NCBI GenBank assembly: GCA_002493945.1
Contig: DLAL01000082.1
Span: 7,765-71,764 of the forward strand
DNA from: Porphyromonadaceae bacterium UBA7048
Lineage (GTDB): Bacteria; Bacteroidota; Bacteroidia; Bacteroidales; Muribaculaceae
Direction of reading: 5' to 3'
DNA length: 64,000 nt
Positions 16,557-25,449 of this stretch are shown piece by piece (the first letter of the stretch is position 1; each line of letters opens with the position of its first letter). The notes beneath the pieces were generated by a model. That model saw nothing but the letters and a program-made list of their open reading frames with translations, had not been told where the DNA came from and ran no database searches. Position numbers and translations under genes: made by a program.

Positions 16557-19500
16557 ATGGATTGCAAAAGTGTCATTGCATCGCTCTGTGCAGCGGTGAT
16601 CTGTTCGCTCTCGTCGTTGCTGTCTGCGGCCCCGGCGAGTGCGGGCCATAAGATTATTGGGGCGCCCAATATAGAGTCGCTTTCCAACAACTGTCTTCTT
16701 ATGCTTGAGCAGGACGACGAAGGATTTCTCTGGTGCGGTTCGTACGACGGTCTGAACCGTTATGACGGCAAGCGTATAAAAGTATTCCGGTTCGAGTTTG
16801 ATAATCCCGGCTCTCTGTCAGGCAACATCATCTATGAGCTGCGCCGCGCAGAGCCGGGCTGCATGTGGGTGCTCACGACTATGGGTTTCGACAAGTTCTC
16901 CACCAGGGAACTGCGCACTCTTGAGCACCACCCAGAGATTCGCGGCGAGCGCCATACTACTGCCGTCGACACTCTCGGCAACGTCTTCACATCGAGTTTT
17001 GACGGACAGTGCATGTACTATGACCGCACCGGCCACAAGTTCGAGCCGCTGCCGGTCCCCGAGTGGATAGGAGCGTTGCCTTCGTGCCGGGTCGTCACCA
17101 CCGATTATAACACCGTGTGGTTTTTTCCTCCGGAGCAGTTCGCCTACAAGGTGCAGTACGATTTCAGCAAGGGCTACAGTCCTGACCGCGCGCATTTCTC
17201 CTGGGAGAAGGTGAGGCTGCATGACGCGGCGCTCTCCGAAGTATTCCGCACGCAGCGCGGATTCTTCTATTTCGACACCGCCGGACGCATTTACCATCAC
17301 GACCAGGTGTCGCAGAACGTCGAGTTCATGGCCGATATTTCCGAAGAACGCGCGCGCTACGGGCAGGTCTCGGGCATTGCCAGACTCGGAGACGAACTCT
17401 TCGTCGGATTCACTCCATCGGGAGTCCTACGTATCAATCTTGCCGACCACTCAGGGCGCGACCGTGAGATGATTTACACCAATACGGGTGTGTTCCATCT
17501 CTTCCGCGACACGCGTCAGCCCATAGTGTGGGTCGCCACCGACGGTCTCGGTCTGCGTAAGGTGGTCGAGTGCGATTCCACGTACTCGACCATAACGTCA
17601 ACGAGCATCGGCGGTCTCACCAAACCGATACGCACATTCTACACCGACATAGACAATAACCTCTGGATAGGAAGCAAGGGCAACGGTCTGGTCATTCTCT
17701 CCGACTATCATGATCTGGCCGGACGCGCCCGCATCCCCGAGTCGCGCATCACGCGCATAGGCCGCGCCGAAGGGCTTCCCGACGACCAGGTGTTCGCCAT
17801 CAAGGAGAGTCTGTTCACTCCCGGACGCGTTTGGGTGGCCACTCAGGGACCGGGCATTTCCTATTTCAGCGGGTCGGACCGGCGTCCGGTCACCCTCCGC
17901 TGCCGTGATATATACAATATCCACGACATCTACGAGCAGAACGACTCGGTGCTGTGGCTTGCCTCGACATCCACCGGACTCGTCAGGGCAGTCATAGACC
18001 GCACGGGCGAAGGCCGTGTGGTGAGCACAGAGTCGTTCACCTTCCGCAACGGCGAGTATCTCTGCAGCGAGATATACTCCGTCGCGTGTGACCGCGGCCG
18101 CTACCTCTACATCGGATGCCGCGGCGGTCTGGGTATCGTGCGCTTCGACCTCAATACGCACAAATACAATTTCGTCGAGGCTGTCACGGCCGGCATGCCC
18201 GGTATCGGCGACATCATATGCCTGAATTACAGCGGCGACGGACGCCTCTTCTTCGGCTCGAGTGCCGGAGCCGGCGTCCTGGACTGCCGCGACAGCGACG
18301 CTCCCGAGCTGATGACCGTCCTGACACGTGACGACGGTCTGTCGAACGACATGGTCCATGCTGTCATTCCAGATTCGCGCGGCAACGTCTGGCTCAGTAC
18401 GAACAAGGGTCTCGCCGTCAGCAATCCGTCTACGCGCACCGTATATAATATCACCGGACGTACCGGCGAGATCACAGAGTTCTGCGACAACGCCGGATAC
18501 GTGTCGCCCAGCGACGGCAACATCATCTTCGGCGCTCTCAACGGCATCGTCGTCATCAGCCCTGACCAGCAGCTGCCGTCGAGGAATGTCGGCTATGACG
18601 CTCCGGTCAAGTTCACGTCTCTGCAGATCAATGGCGTCGAGAACGCCGACAATCTCCTCCTTGACGACGACGGGATTCTGCGCCTGTCCTACAAGCAGAA
18701 TGTATTCAGGCTATCATTCGCCGCCCTCGACTATGTCAACGGCGAGGCCATCAACTACTGGTACCGTCTCGAAGGCTACAATGGCAACTGGATCAACGCG
18801 GGCTCCAGCGCCGAGGTGACTTTCAACAATCTTCCGCCGGGCAAGTACACCCTCAAGGTCAAATGCCGCCTGGACGCATGCGCCGACAGCGCCACCGAGT
18901 ATTCGCTTCCCATCGTCATCGAGGCTCCCTGGTATGCCACTTCCTGGGCCATAGTGCTCTATCTGCTGATAATCATAGGCGTGGCGGCAGCGGCTGTGAT
19001 GCGCTCGCGCAAGATCATGCAGCGCAAGCGGCGCGAGATGCAGCTCCAGCTCTACGAGAAAGAGCAGGAGCAGCTCCACAACGACCGCATGGAGTTCTTC
19101 ACCAACATCACGCACGAACTCTGCTCCCCTCTGACCATGATTATGGGCATGTGCGACGTGCTCCACAAGAACATCGACGAGGACGAGCGGCGCAAGCTCG
19201 ACCCCTACATCGACTCCCTGCGCTGGCACAGCCGTCACCTCAACGAGCTGGTCGAGGAGATTCTGGATGTGCGTAACATGGAAGAGGGCAGTTTCACCAA
19301 CATCAAGGTGCAGACTGTGCGCACAGACTATGTCTTCGACCGCTGGATTACATCGTACGACCAGATAGCGCGCGAGAACGACATCCGCTTCGAAGCCGTC
19401 AACCGCGTGCCCGACCTGCGGTGGAACACCGACATATCATGCCTGGGCAAGATAGTCACCAATCTGATATCCAACGCCTTCAAGTACACGCCCAAAGGCG

Positions 19501-20609
19501 GCGAGATACGCGTGTCGGCTGACCTTGACGGGCAGGGCAATCTCGTTATCGATGTCTACAACACAGGTTCGGGCATAGCTCCGGCCGACCTCAAGAGCAT
19601 CTTCGACAAGTTCACCGTATTCAACAACGTCGACCGCAACAGCTACCGCGACATGGCCTCGCGCCACGGTCTGGGGCTCTACATCTGCCATGAGCTCGTG
19701 TCGAGGCTCAAAGGCGAAATCAAGGTAGAGAGCAACGTCGGCGAGTTCACCCGGTTCATCATCACCCTTCCGCCTCTGGAGATAGAGCACGAGCACCACA
19801 GCACTCTCGCCGAGCGCCCCCCTCTCCCTGCCGTCGACTTCCGAAGCAAGCCCGTCGTGCTGGTGGTCGACGACAATCCGGATATTCTTTGGCTCGTGTC
19901 CGACATCCTTTCGGACGACTATACAGTGGTGCGTGCCACCAGTGCCTCCGAGGCTCTCGAGGCCGTCAACCGTCAGATTCCGGCTCTTGTCATCACCGAT
20001 GTGATGATGCCCGATGTCGACGGCATCGAGTTCGTCAAGCTTATCCGCAGTCATAAGTTCGCCAAGCATCTTCCTATCCTCATTCTTTCGGCCAACATCA
20101 CCGAAGAGCATAAGATGGAAGCCTACAATGCCGGCGCCGACGCATATCTCACCAAACCCTTCAACCCCGACTTCCTCAAAGTCGTGGCGGCGCGTCTGCT
20201 CCAGCGCAAGGACAACGACCGCGATTACTACCGTTCCTCCGAGAGTGCCGTCACGCTTGAGAACGGCATGGAGATATCCAACGAAGGGAAGGAGTTCTTC
20301 GACCGCATCAAGGAGATTATAGTCGAGAATCTCAACGACGAGACGCGTCTCAAGCCTGCCGCGCTCGCAGAGGCCGTAGGTGTCGATCTCCGCACACTCT
20401 ACCGCAAGTTCAAGAAGTTCACCCCGTACACTCCGAACGAGTTCGTCAAGCGCTACCGCTATGCCTACGCTGCCAATCTCATTCTCACCACCGACCTCTC
20501 CATCCAGGAGATTATATATAAGGTGGGCATGAACAACAAGACCGTCTTCTATGCCGACTTCAAGAAAATCTACGGCATGACGCCCAAAGAATACCGCAAG
20601 TCGAACTGA
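16557..20609 (+). CDS. Hybrid two-component system regulator of the mannan locus
   Basis: 1350 residues, the full Bacteroidetes HTCS architecture in one chain. Signal peptide (1-29), a periplasmic sensor made of two seven-bladed Reg_prop propellers (about 30-710; repeated GLSNDMVHAVIPDSRGNVWLST-like blades), a Y_Y_Y domain (about 714-780), one membrane segment (about 796-817), histidine kinase with the phosphoacceptor in NITHELCSP (His853), HATPase (NLISNAFKYTPKGGEI, GLGLYICHELV), receiver (VVDDN; phospho-Asp1148 in ITDVMMPD) and a C-terminal AraC-type double helix-turn-helix ending GMTPKEYRK. It senses a glycan fragment in the periplasm and activates nearby genes; the ligand is probably a mannose-containing oligosaccharide, judged from the neighbours. 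All catalytic motifs are intact. Confidence 0.95.
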   Translation: MDCKSVIASLCAAVICSLSSLLSAAPASAGHKIIGAPNIESLSNNCLLMLEQDDEGFLWCGSYDGLNRYDGKRIKVFRFEFDNPGSLSGNIIYELRRAEPGCMWVLTTMGFDKFSTRELRTLEHHPEIRGERHTTAVDTLGNVFTSSFDGQCMYYDRTGHKFEPLPVPEWIGALPSCRVVTTDYNTVWFFPPEQFAYKVQYDFSKGYSPDRAHFSWEKVRLHDAALSEVFRTQRGFFYFDTAGRIYHHDQVSQNVEFMADISEERARYGQVSGIARLGDELFVGFTPSGVLRINLADHSGRDREMIYTNTGVFHLFRDTRQPIVWVATDGLGLRKVVECDSTYSTITSTSIGGLTKPIRTFYTDIDNNLWIGSKGNGLVILSDYHDLAGRARIPESRITRIGRAEGLPDDQVFAIKESLFTPGRVWVATQGPGISYFSGSDRRPVTLRCRDIYNIHDIYEQNDSVLWLASTSTGLVRAVIDRTGEGRVVSTESFTFRNGEYLCSEIYSVACDRGRYLYIGCRGGLGIVRFDLNTHKYNFVEAVTAGMPGIGDIICLNYSGDGRLFFGSSAGAGVLDCRDSDAPELMTVLTRDDGLSNDMVHAVIPDSRGNVWLSTNKGLAVSNPSTRTVYNITGRTGEITEFCDNAGYVSPSDGNIIFGALNGIVVISPDQQLPSRNVGYDAPVKFTSLQINGVENADNLLLDDDGILRLSYKQNVFRLSFAALDYVNGEAINYWYRLEGYNGNWINAGSSAEVTFNNLPPGKYTLKVKCRLDACADSATEYSLPIVIEAPWYATSWAIVLYLLIIIGVAAAAVMRSRKIMQRKRREMQLQLYEKEQEQLHNDRMEFFTNITHELCSPLTMIMGMCDVLHKNIDEDERRKLDPYIDSLRWHSRHLNELVEEILDVRNMEEGSFTNIKVQTVRTDYVFDRWITSYDQIARENDIRFEAVNRVPDLRWNTDISCLGKIVTNLISNAFKYTPKGGEIRVSADLDGQGNLVIDVYNTGSGIAPADLKSIFDKFTVFNNVDRNSYRDMASRHGLGLYICHELVSRLKGEIKVESNVGEFTRFIITLPPLEIEHEHHSTLAERPPLPAVDFRSKPVVLVVDDNPDILWLVSDILSDDYTVVRATSASEALEAVNRQIPALVITDVMMPDVDGIEFVKLIRSHKFAKHLPILILSANITEEHKMEAYNAGADAYLTKPFNPDFLKVVAARLLQRKDNDRDYYRSSESAVTLENGMEISNEGKEFFDRIKEIIVENLNDETRLKPAALAEAVGVDLRTLYRKFKKFTPYTPNEFVKRYRYAYAANLILTTDLSIQEIIYKVGMNNKTVFYADFKKIYGMTPKEYRKSN

Positions 20610-20688
20610 CACCGTGCCGCACTGTGCCCTGTTTCGGATTTGTACAGACGATGCCGGATTATTCTCATACGCATGACAATTAAGTAAA

Positions 20689-20787
20689 GAATAGTGACAG
20701 AATCCACCTTTTCGTGGATTCTGTCACTGTTGATTATCCTTTTATCGCTGACACTCACCTCCGTTCTGGCAATTGATTGTAACTTTG
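20689..20787 (+). promoter_or_regulatory. Operator hairpin and promoter of the GH92-GH92-GH130 operon
   Basis: GAATAGTGACA (20689-20699) is followed by an inverse half TGTCACTGTT (20722-20731). Here the arms extend into a perfect 15-base inverted repeat, AGTGACAGAATCCAC (20693-20707) and GTGGATTCTGTCACT (20714-20728), with a 6-base loop. The -7 box TAACTTTG is at 20780-20787, 48 bases after the right half-site, and no -33 TTTG is seen. The hairpin also follows the sensor gene stop by about 80 bases and may act in termination. Confidence 0.65.
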
Positions 20788-20827
20788 CGGCATCAAACCA
20801 CTGAAAAACCTTAAAATCATACATCAT

Positions 20828-23116
20828 ATGCACTTTCTAAATCGGAGATTTACATCCCTTGTGGCCGCAAGTGCCCTTGCCATAAGCGCGGCAGCCGTCG
20901 ACAATCCGGCCGACTATGTCAACACTCTTATGGGTACCGATTCAAAGTTTTCCCTTTCAAACGGCAACACTGTGCCTGCTGTGGCTCTTCCCTGGGGCAT
21001 GAACCAGTGGATACCTCAGACCGGACGCAACGGCGACGGCTGGTCGTACACCTACGTAAGCGACAAAATCCGCGGCTTCAAGCAGACTCATCGTCCCAGC
21101 CCGTGGATCAATGACTTCGGCGAGATGTCGCTCATGCCCATGACGCGCGGCCTGAAGATAGACGAGAATGAGCGCCAGTGCTGGTTCTCGCACAAGACCG
21201 AGGAAGCCCGTCCTTATTATTATAAGGTGTATCTGGCCGAGTACGACGTCACCACAGAGATTGCGCCGACCGACCGATGCGCATACTTTCAGTTTACCTT
21301 TCCCAAGGCTGACGACAGCTACGTGGTCATCGACGGCTTCGACCGTGCCTCGTGGGTCAAGGTCATCCCCGAGGAGAACTGTGTCGTAGGCTACTCCACG
21401 CGCAACAGCGGCGGCGTGACGTCGAACTTCCGCAATTTCTTCGTCATTCAGTTCGACAAGCCCTTCGACAGCTCGGCTGTCTGGGACAACTATAACATTG
21501 TCCGCGCCCGCGACGAGGTCGCTTCGGAGCACGCCGGTGCAGCCGTAGGTTTCAGGACTTCGCGCGGCGAGAAAGTCGGAGCCAAGGTGGCCACATCGTT
21601 CGTCAGTCTCGAACAGGCCCGACAGAATCTCAAGGAACTCGACGGCATGACCTTCGAGGACACCAAGACTGCCGCGCGCGACCGCTGGAACGAAGTTCTC
21701 GGCGCCGTAAATGTCGAGGGCTCCGATATCGACGACCTGCGCACCTTCTACTCATGCCTCTACCGCACGGTACTCTTCCCCCACAAGATGCACGAGGTCA
21801 CCGCCGACGGACGCACGGTCCACTACAGCCCCTCCAACGGACGCATCGAGGACGGATACCTCTATACGGGCACGGGCTTCTGGGACACCTTCCGCGCACT
21901 CTTCCCTCTGGTCAACCTCGTGTGGCCCGATGAAGCCGCCCGGATGCAGGACGGATGGCTCAACTTCTACCGCGAGAGCGGTTTCTATCCCGAGTGGTCG
22001 AGCCCCGGACACCGCGGCTGCATGGTGGGCAACAGCTCCGCCTCCGTCGTGGCCGACGGCATCCTCAAGGGTCTGTACACCAAGGGCACGGAGACCGAGC
22101 TTTACGAAGGTATGCTCAAGGGCGCCAATGCCGTCCATCCCACCGTGTCGTCGTCGGGCCGTCTCGGCTTCGAGTACTACAACAGGCTCGGCTATGTGCC
22201 CTATGACGTGAACATCCGCGAGAGCGCCGCACGCACCCTCGAGTACGCCTACGACGACTGGTGCATCTGGCAGACCGCCAGGAAACTCGGCCGTCCCCAG
22301 GAGGAAATCGACCTCTACCGCAAGCGTGCCGGAAACTATGCCAATATCTTCGACCCCGAGAGCAAACTGATGCGCGGCCGCAACAGCGACGGCACCTTCA
22401 TGGCTCCTTTCAATCCCGTGGCATGGGGCGGCGCCTTCACCGAGGGCAACTCGCTCCACTACACCTGGTCGGTATTCCACGACGTGCAGGGACTCATCGA
22501 CCTGATGGGCGGCAACAAGGCATTCGTGGCTCAGCTCGACACCATCTTCGCGATGCCTCCCGTATTCGATCAGGGCGCTTACAGCGGTGTCATCCACGAA
22601 ATCCGCGAGATGGAGATTGCCGGCATGGGCAACTACGCCCACGGCAACCAGCCTATCCAGCACATGATCTACCTCTATAACTACGCCGGCGAGCCCTGGA
22701 AGACCCAGTACTGGACCCGTCAGACCATGGACCGTCTCTACCACGCCGGTCCCGACGGCTACTGCGGCGACGAGGATAACGGCCAGACTTCGGCGTGGTA
22801 TGTGTTCTCCGCCCTCGGTTTCTACCCCGTCTGCCCGGCTTCGGGTCAGTACGTGCTCGGGGCTCCTCTCTTCGACAAGGCCACTGTCTCGCTGGCCAAC
22901 GGCAAGAAAATCGAGATTACGGCTTCGGCTCCCTCATCCGAGCGCTGCTACGTCAAGTCGCTGAAACTCAACGGCAAGAAGTACAACCACAACTACCTCG
23001 ACTACGCCGAGCTCCTCAAGGGCGCCAGGCTGAAATTCGACATGGACACCAAGCCTGCCACCGACCGCGGCACGCTCCCCGAGGACGCTCCCTACTCCAT
23101 GTCCAACGAAATCTGA
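20828..23116 (+). CDS. GH92 exo-alpha-mannosidase (alpha-1,2 type)
   Basis: Removes terminal alpha-mannose, probably alpha-1,2, from N-glycans or yeast mannan by an inverting, calcium-dependent mechanism (family knowledge). 762 residues: a short N-terminal signal segment (1-23), beta-sandwich (about 25-290) with YVNTLMGTDSKFSLSNGN and HRPSPWINDFGEM, then an alpha/alpha barrel. The general acid region HEIREM is present (Glu591) and the base motif CGDEDNGQTSAW carries Asp648 and Asp650, both as in characterised GH92 alpha-1,2-mannosidases. No lipobox, so periplasmic or exported. First gene of a three-gene operon; the next GH92 starts 22 bases on. Confidence 0.93.
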   Translation: MHFLNRRFTSLVAASALAISAAAVDNPADYVNTLMGTDSKFSLSNGNTVPAVALPWGMNQWIPQTGRNGDGWSYTYVSDKIRGFKQTHRPSPWINDFGEMSLMPMTRGLKIDENERQCWFSHKTEEARPYYYKVYLAEYDVTTEIAPTDRCAYFQFTFPKADDSYVVIDGFDRASWVKVIPEENCVVGYSTRNSGGVTSNFRNFFVIQFDKPFDSSAVWDNYNIVRARDEVASEHAGAAVGFRTSRGEKVGAKVATSFVSLEQARQNLKELDGMTFEDTKTAARDRWNEVLGAVNVEGSDIDDLRTFYSCLYRTVLFPHKMHEVTADGRTVHYSPSNGRIEDGYLYTGTGFWDTFRALFPLVNLVWPDEAARMQDGWLNFYRESGFYPEWSSPGHRGCMVGNSSASVVADGILKGLYTKGTETELYEGMLKGANAVHPTVSSSGRLGFEYYNRLGYVPYDVNIRESAARTLEYAYDDWCIWQTARKLGRPQEEIDLYRKRAGNYANIFDPESKLMRGRNSDGTFMAPFNPVAWGGAFTEGNSLHYTWSVFHDVQGLIDLMGGNKAFVAQLDTIFAMPPVFDQGAYSGVIHEIREMEIAGMGNYAHGNQPIQHMIYLYNYAGEPWKTQYWTRQTMDRLYHAGPDGYCGDEDNGQTSAWYVFSALGFYPVCPASGQYVLGAPLFDKATVSLANGKKIEITASAPSSERCYVKSLKLNGKKYNHNYLDYAELLKGARLKFDMDTKPATDRGTLPEDAPYSMSNEI

Positions 23117-23138
23117 CCTCACCCCCGGACCGACACAT

Positions 23139-25424
23139 ATGAAGTTCAGACCCATCATCCGGTGCGTCATGGCCTTGGCCCTTCTCGCGCCTCTCTCTGC
23201 GGAGGCCGGGACCGAGCCCGTGGACTATGTCGACCCGTACATAGGGAATATCAGTCATCTGCTGGTGCCGACATTCCCGACCATCCATCTTCCCAACAGT
23301 TTGCTCAGGGTATACCCGGGGCGTGCCGACTACACGTCGGTCACGCTCTCGGGGCTGCCCCTGGTGGTGACGCACCACCGCGAGCGTTCGGCCTTCTGCC
23401 TCAGCGTCTGTCAGGAAGCGCCTCTCGCTCCGGTCATTGACTACGAGTACGACAATGAGCACATCCGGCCCTACGCCTACGATGTCGACATAAGCCCTGT
23501 CGGTTTTGCCGAGACCATGACCGTTGACTACGCCGTGTCGCATCAGTCGGCCATATACAGCATAGGCTTCGAGGGGTATGGCGCTCCCCGGCTGCTCCTG
23601 ACGAGCCGCGACGGTGCCGTCACTACCGACGGCGCCACAGTCAGCGGCCGGCAGCGTCTGGGTGGCAATACGTCGATATACATCTATATGGAGTTCGACA
23701 CGGCGCCCGAGTCATGCGGCATCCTTGACGGCAGCCGTGCCGACGCATCGCGCCGCTCCGCCGAAGGCCGTGATGTATGTGCGGTGGTCACTTTCCCCGA
23801 AGGCACCCGCACTCTGCGCGCACGCTACGGCGTGTCGCTCATCAGTGTCGAGCAGGCCCGGAACAACCTCCGCCGCGAGATCCGGGGCTTCGACATCGCC
23901 GCCGTAGCCGCCGAAGGTCGCCGCGTATGGAACGACTATCTCTCGAAGATTCGCGTCACGGGCGGCAGCGAGGACGACAAGCGTGTGTTCTACACGTCGC
24001 TCTACCGCACCTGCGAGCGTCCTGTATGCCTCAGTGAGGACGGACGCTACTTCAGCGCCTGCGACGGCCGCGTGCACGACGACGGCGGTGTGCCGTTCTA
24101 TACCGACGACTGGATATGGGACACTTACCGCGCCGCGCATCCCCTGCGCGTCATCCTCGCTCCCGACCGCGAGGAGGCCATCCTTGAGTCATACCTTCGC
24201 ATGGCCGAGCAGATGGGCAACTGCTGGATGCCCACCTTCCCCGAGATCACGGGCGACAGCCGCCGCATGAACTCCAACCATGCCGTGGCATCCGTGGCCG
24301 ACGCTGTCGTCAAGGGACTTGCCGTCGACACGGCCCGTGCCTATGACTACTGCCGCCGCGGCATCGAGGAGAAGACCCTCGCCCCGTGGTCGGGCAAGCC
24401 GGCAGGACGCCTCGACGCCTTCTACCGCGAGCACGGCTACATCCCGGCTCTGCGTCCCGGCGAGGCAGAGACCGACCCCAACGTACATCCCTGGGAGAAG
24501 CGTCAGCCTGTGGCCGTCACCCTCGGCACGGCCTACGACCAGTGGTGCCTCGCGGTCATCGCACTGGCTCTCGGACGCGGCGATGAGGCCGCCGAATATG
24601 CCCTCTGTTCTCTGAATTACCGCAATATCTTCAATGAGTCCACCGCCTTCTTTCATCCCAAGGACGAGGCAGGGAAGTGGATCGAGCCGTTCGACTACCG
24701 CTACTCCGGCGGTCAGGGCGCGCGCGAGTACTACGGAGAGAACAACGGATGGGTCTACCGCTGGGACGTGCCGCATAACGTCGCCGACCTTGTCAGCCTC
24801 ATGGGCGGCCCCGATGCCTTCGCAGCCAATCTCGACCGTACGTTCGCAGAACCTCTCGGACGTGGCAAATACGACTTCTACTCGCAGCTGCCCGACCATA
24901 CGGGCAACGTCGGGCAGTTCTCGATGGCCAACGAACCGTCGCTCCACGTCCCCTATCTCTATAATTACGCAGGCAAGCCGTGGAAGACACAGAAGTGCAT
25001 CCGCAAGATGCTCGCCACGTGGTTCCGGCCCGACCTCATGGGCGTACCGGGCGACGAGGACGGCGGCGGTATGACTTCGTTCGTGGTCTTTTCGGCCATC
25101 GGACTCTATCCCGTCACCCCCGGACTTCCGCTCTATAATATCGGCAGCCCTCTCTTCCGCAAGTCCGAGATAGCGCTGCCGTCAGGAAAGTCATTCGTCA
25201 TCGAAGCTCCCGGCGCATCGGCCGACAACAAGTACATCCAGTCCGCCACCCTCAATGGCAAACCCTGGAATAAGTCGTGGATTCCTCATTCGGCACTCAT
25301 CGGAGGAGGCAAGCTCGTACTCCGCATGGGCCCGCGTCCCAACCGCGACTGGGCGTCCGACCCCTCGTCGGTGCCCCCTTCAGGCATGCCGGTATGTCTG
25401 ACAGGTCCGACCTCTAATAACTAA
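23139..25424 (+). CDS. GH92-family enzyme of a divergent subgroup
   Basis: 761 residues with signal peptide (1-23, ALALLAPLSAEA). GH92 fold signatures are present: VDYVDPYIGNISH at the mature N-terminus, TSLYRTCERP, DDWIWDTYRAAHPL, YNYAGKPWKTQ, and the base motif GDEDGGGMTSF with Asp639 and Asp641. It differs from the upstream GH92: the HEIREM acid motif is replaced by a PDHTGNVGQFSMANEP segment (585-600) with no glutamate at the expected place, and the NGQ of the base motif is GGG. Such changes are known in GH92 enzymes acting on mannose-1-phosphate diesters, where the leaving group needs no acid; that assignment is a hypothesis here. Followed after 25 bases by GH130. Confidence 0.88.
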   Translation: MKFRPIIRCVMALALLAPLSAEAGTEPVDYVDPYIGNISHLLVPTFPTIHLPNSLLRVYPGRADYTSVTLSGLPLVVTHHRERSAFCLSVCQEAPLAPVIDYEYDNEHIRPYAYDVDISPVGFAETMTVDYAVSHQSAIYSIGFEGYGAPRLLLTSRDGAVTTDGATVSGRQRLGGNTSIYIYMEFDTAPESCGILDGSRADASRRSAEGRDVCAVVTFPEGTRTLRARYGVSLISVEQARNNLRREIRGFDIAAVAAEGRRVWNDYLSKIRVTGGSEDDKRVFYTSLYRTCERPVCLSEDGRYFSACDGRVHDDGGVPFYTDDWIWDTYRAAHPLRVILAPDREEAILESYLRMAEQMGNCWMPTFPEITGDSRRMNSNHAVASVADAVVKGLAVDTARAYDYCRRGIEEKTLAPWSGKPAGRLDAFYREHGYIPALRPGEAETDPNVHPWEKRQPVAVTLGTAYDQWCLAVIALALGRGDEAAEYALCSLNYRNIFNESTAFFHPKDEAGKWIEPFDYRYSGGQGAREYYGENNGWVYRWDVPHNVADLVSLMGGPDAFAANLDRTFAEPLGRGKYDFYSQLPDHTGNVGQFSMANEPSLHVPYLYNYAGKPWKTQKCIRKMLATWFRPDLMGVPGDEDGGGMTSFVVFSAIGLYPVTPGLPLYNIGSPLFRKSEIALPSGKSFVIEAPGASADNKYIQSATLNGKPWNKSWIPHSALIGGGKLVLRMGPRPNRDWASDPSSVPPSGMPVCLTGPTSNN

Positions 25425-25449
25425 ACCAGCCAATAAACCCAAAAAACTT

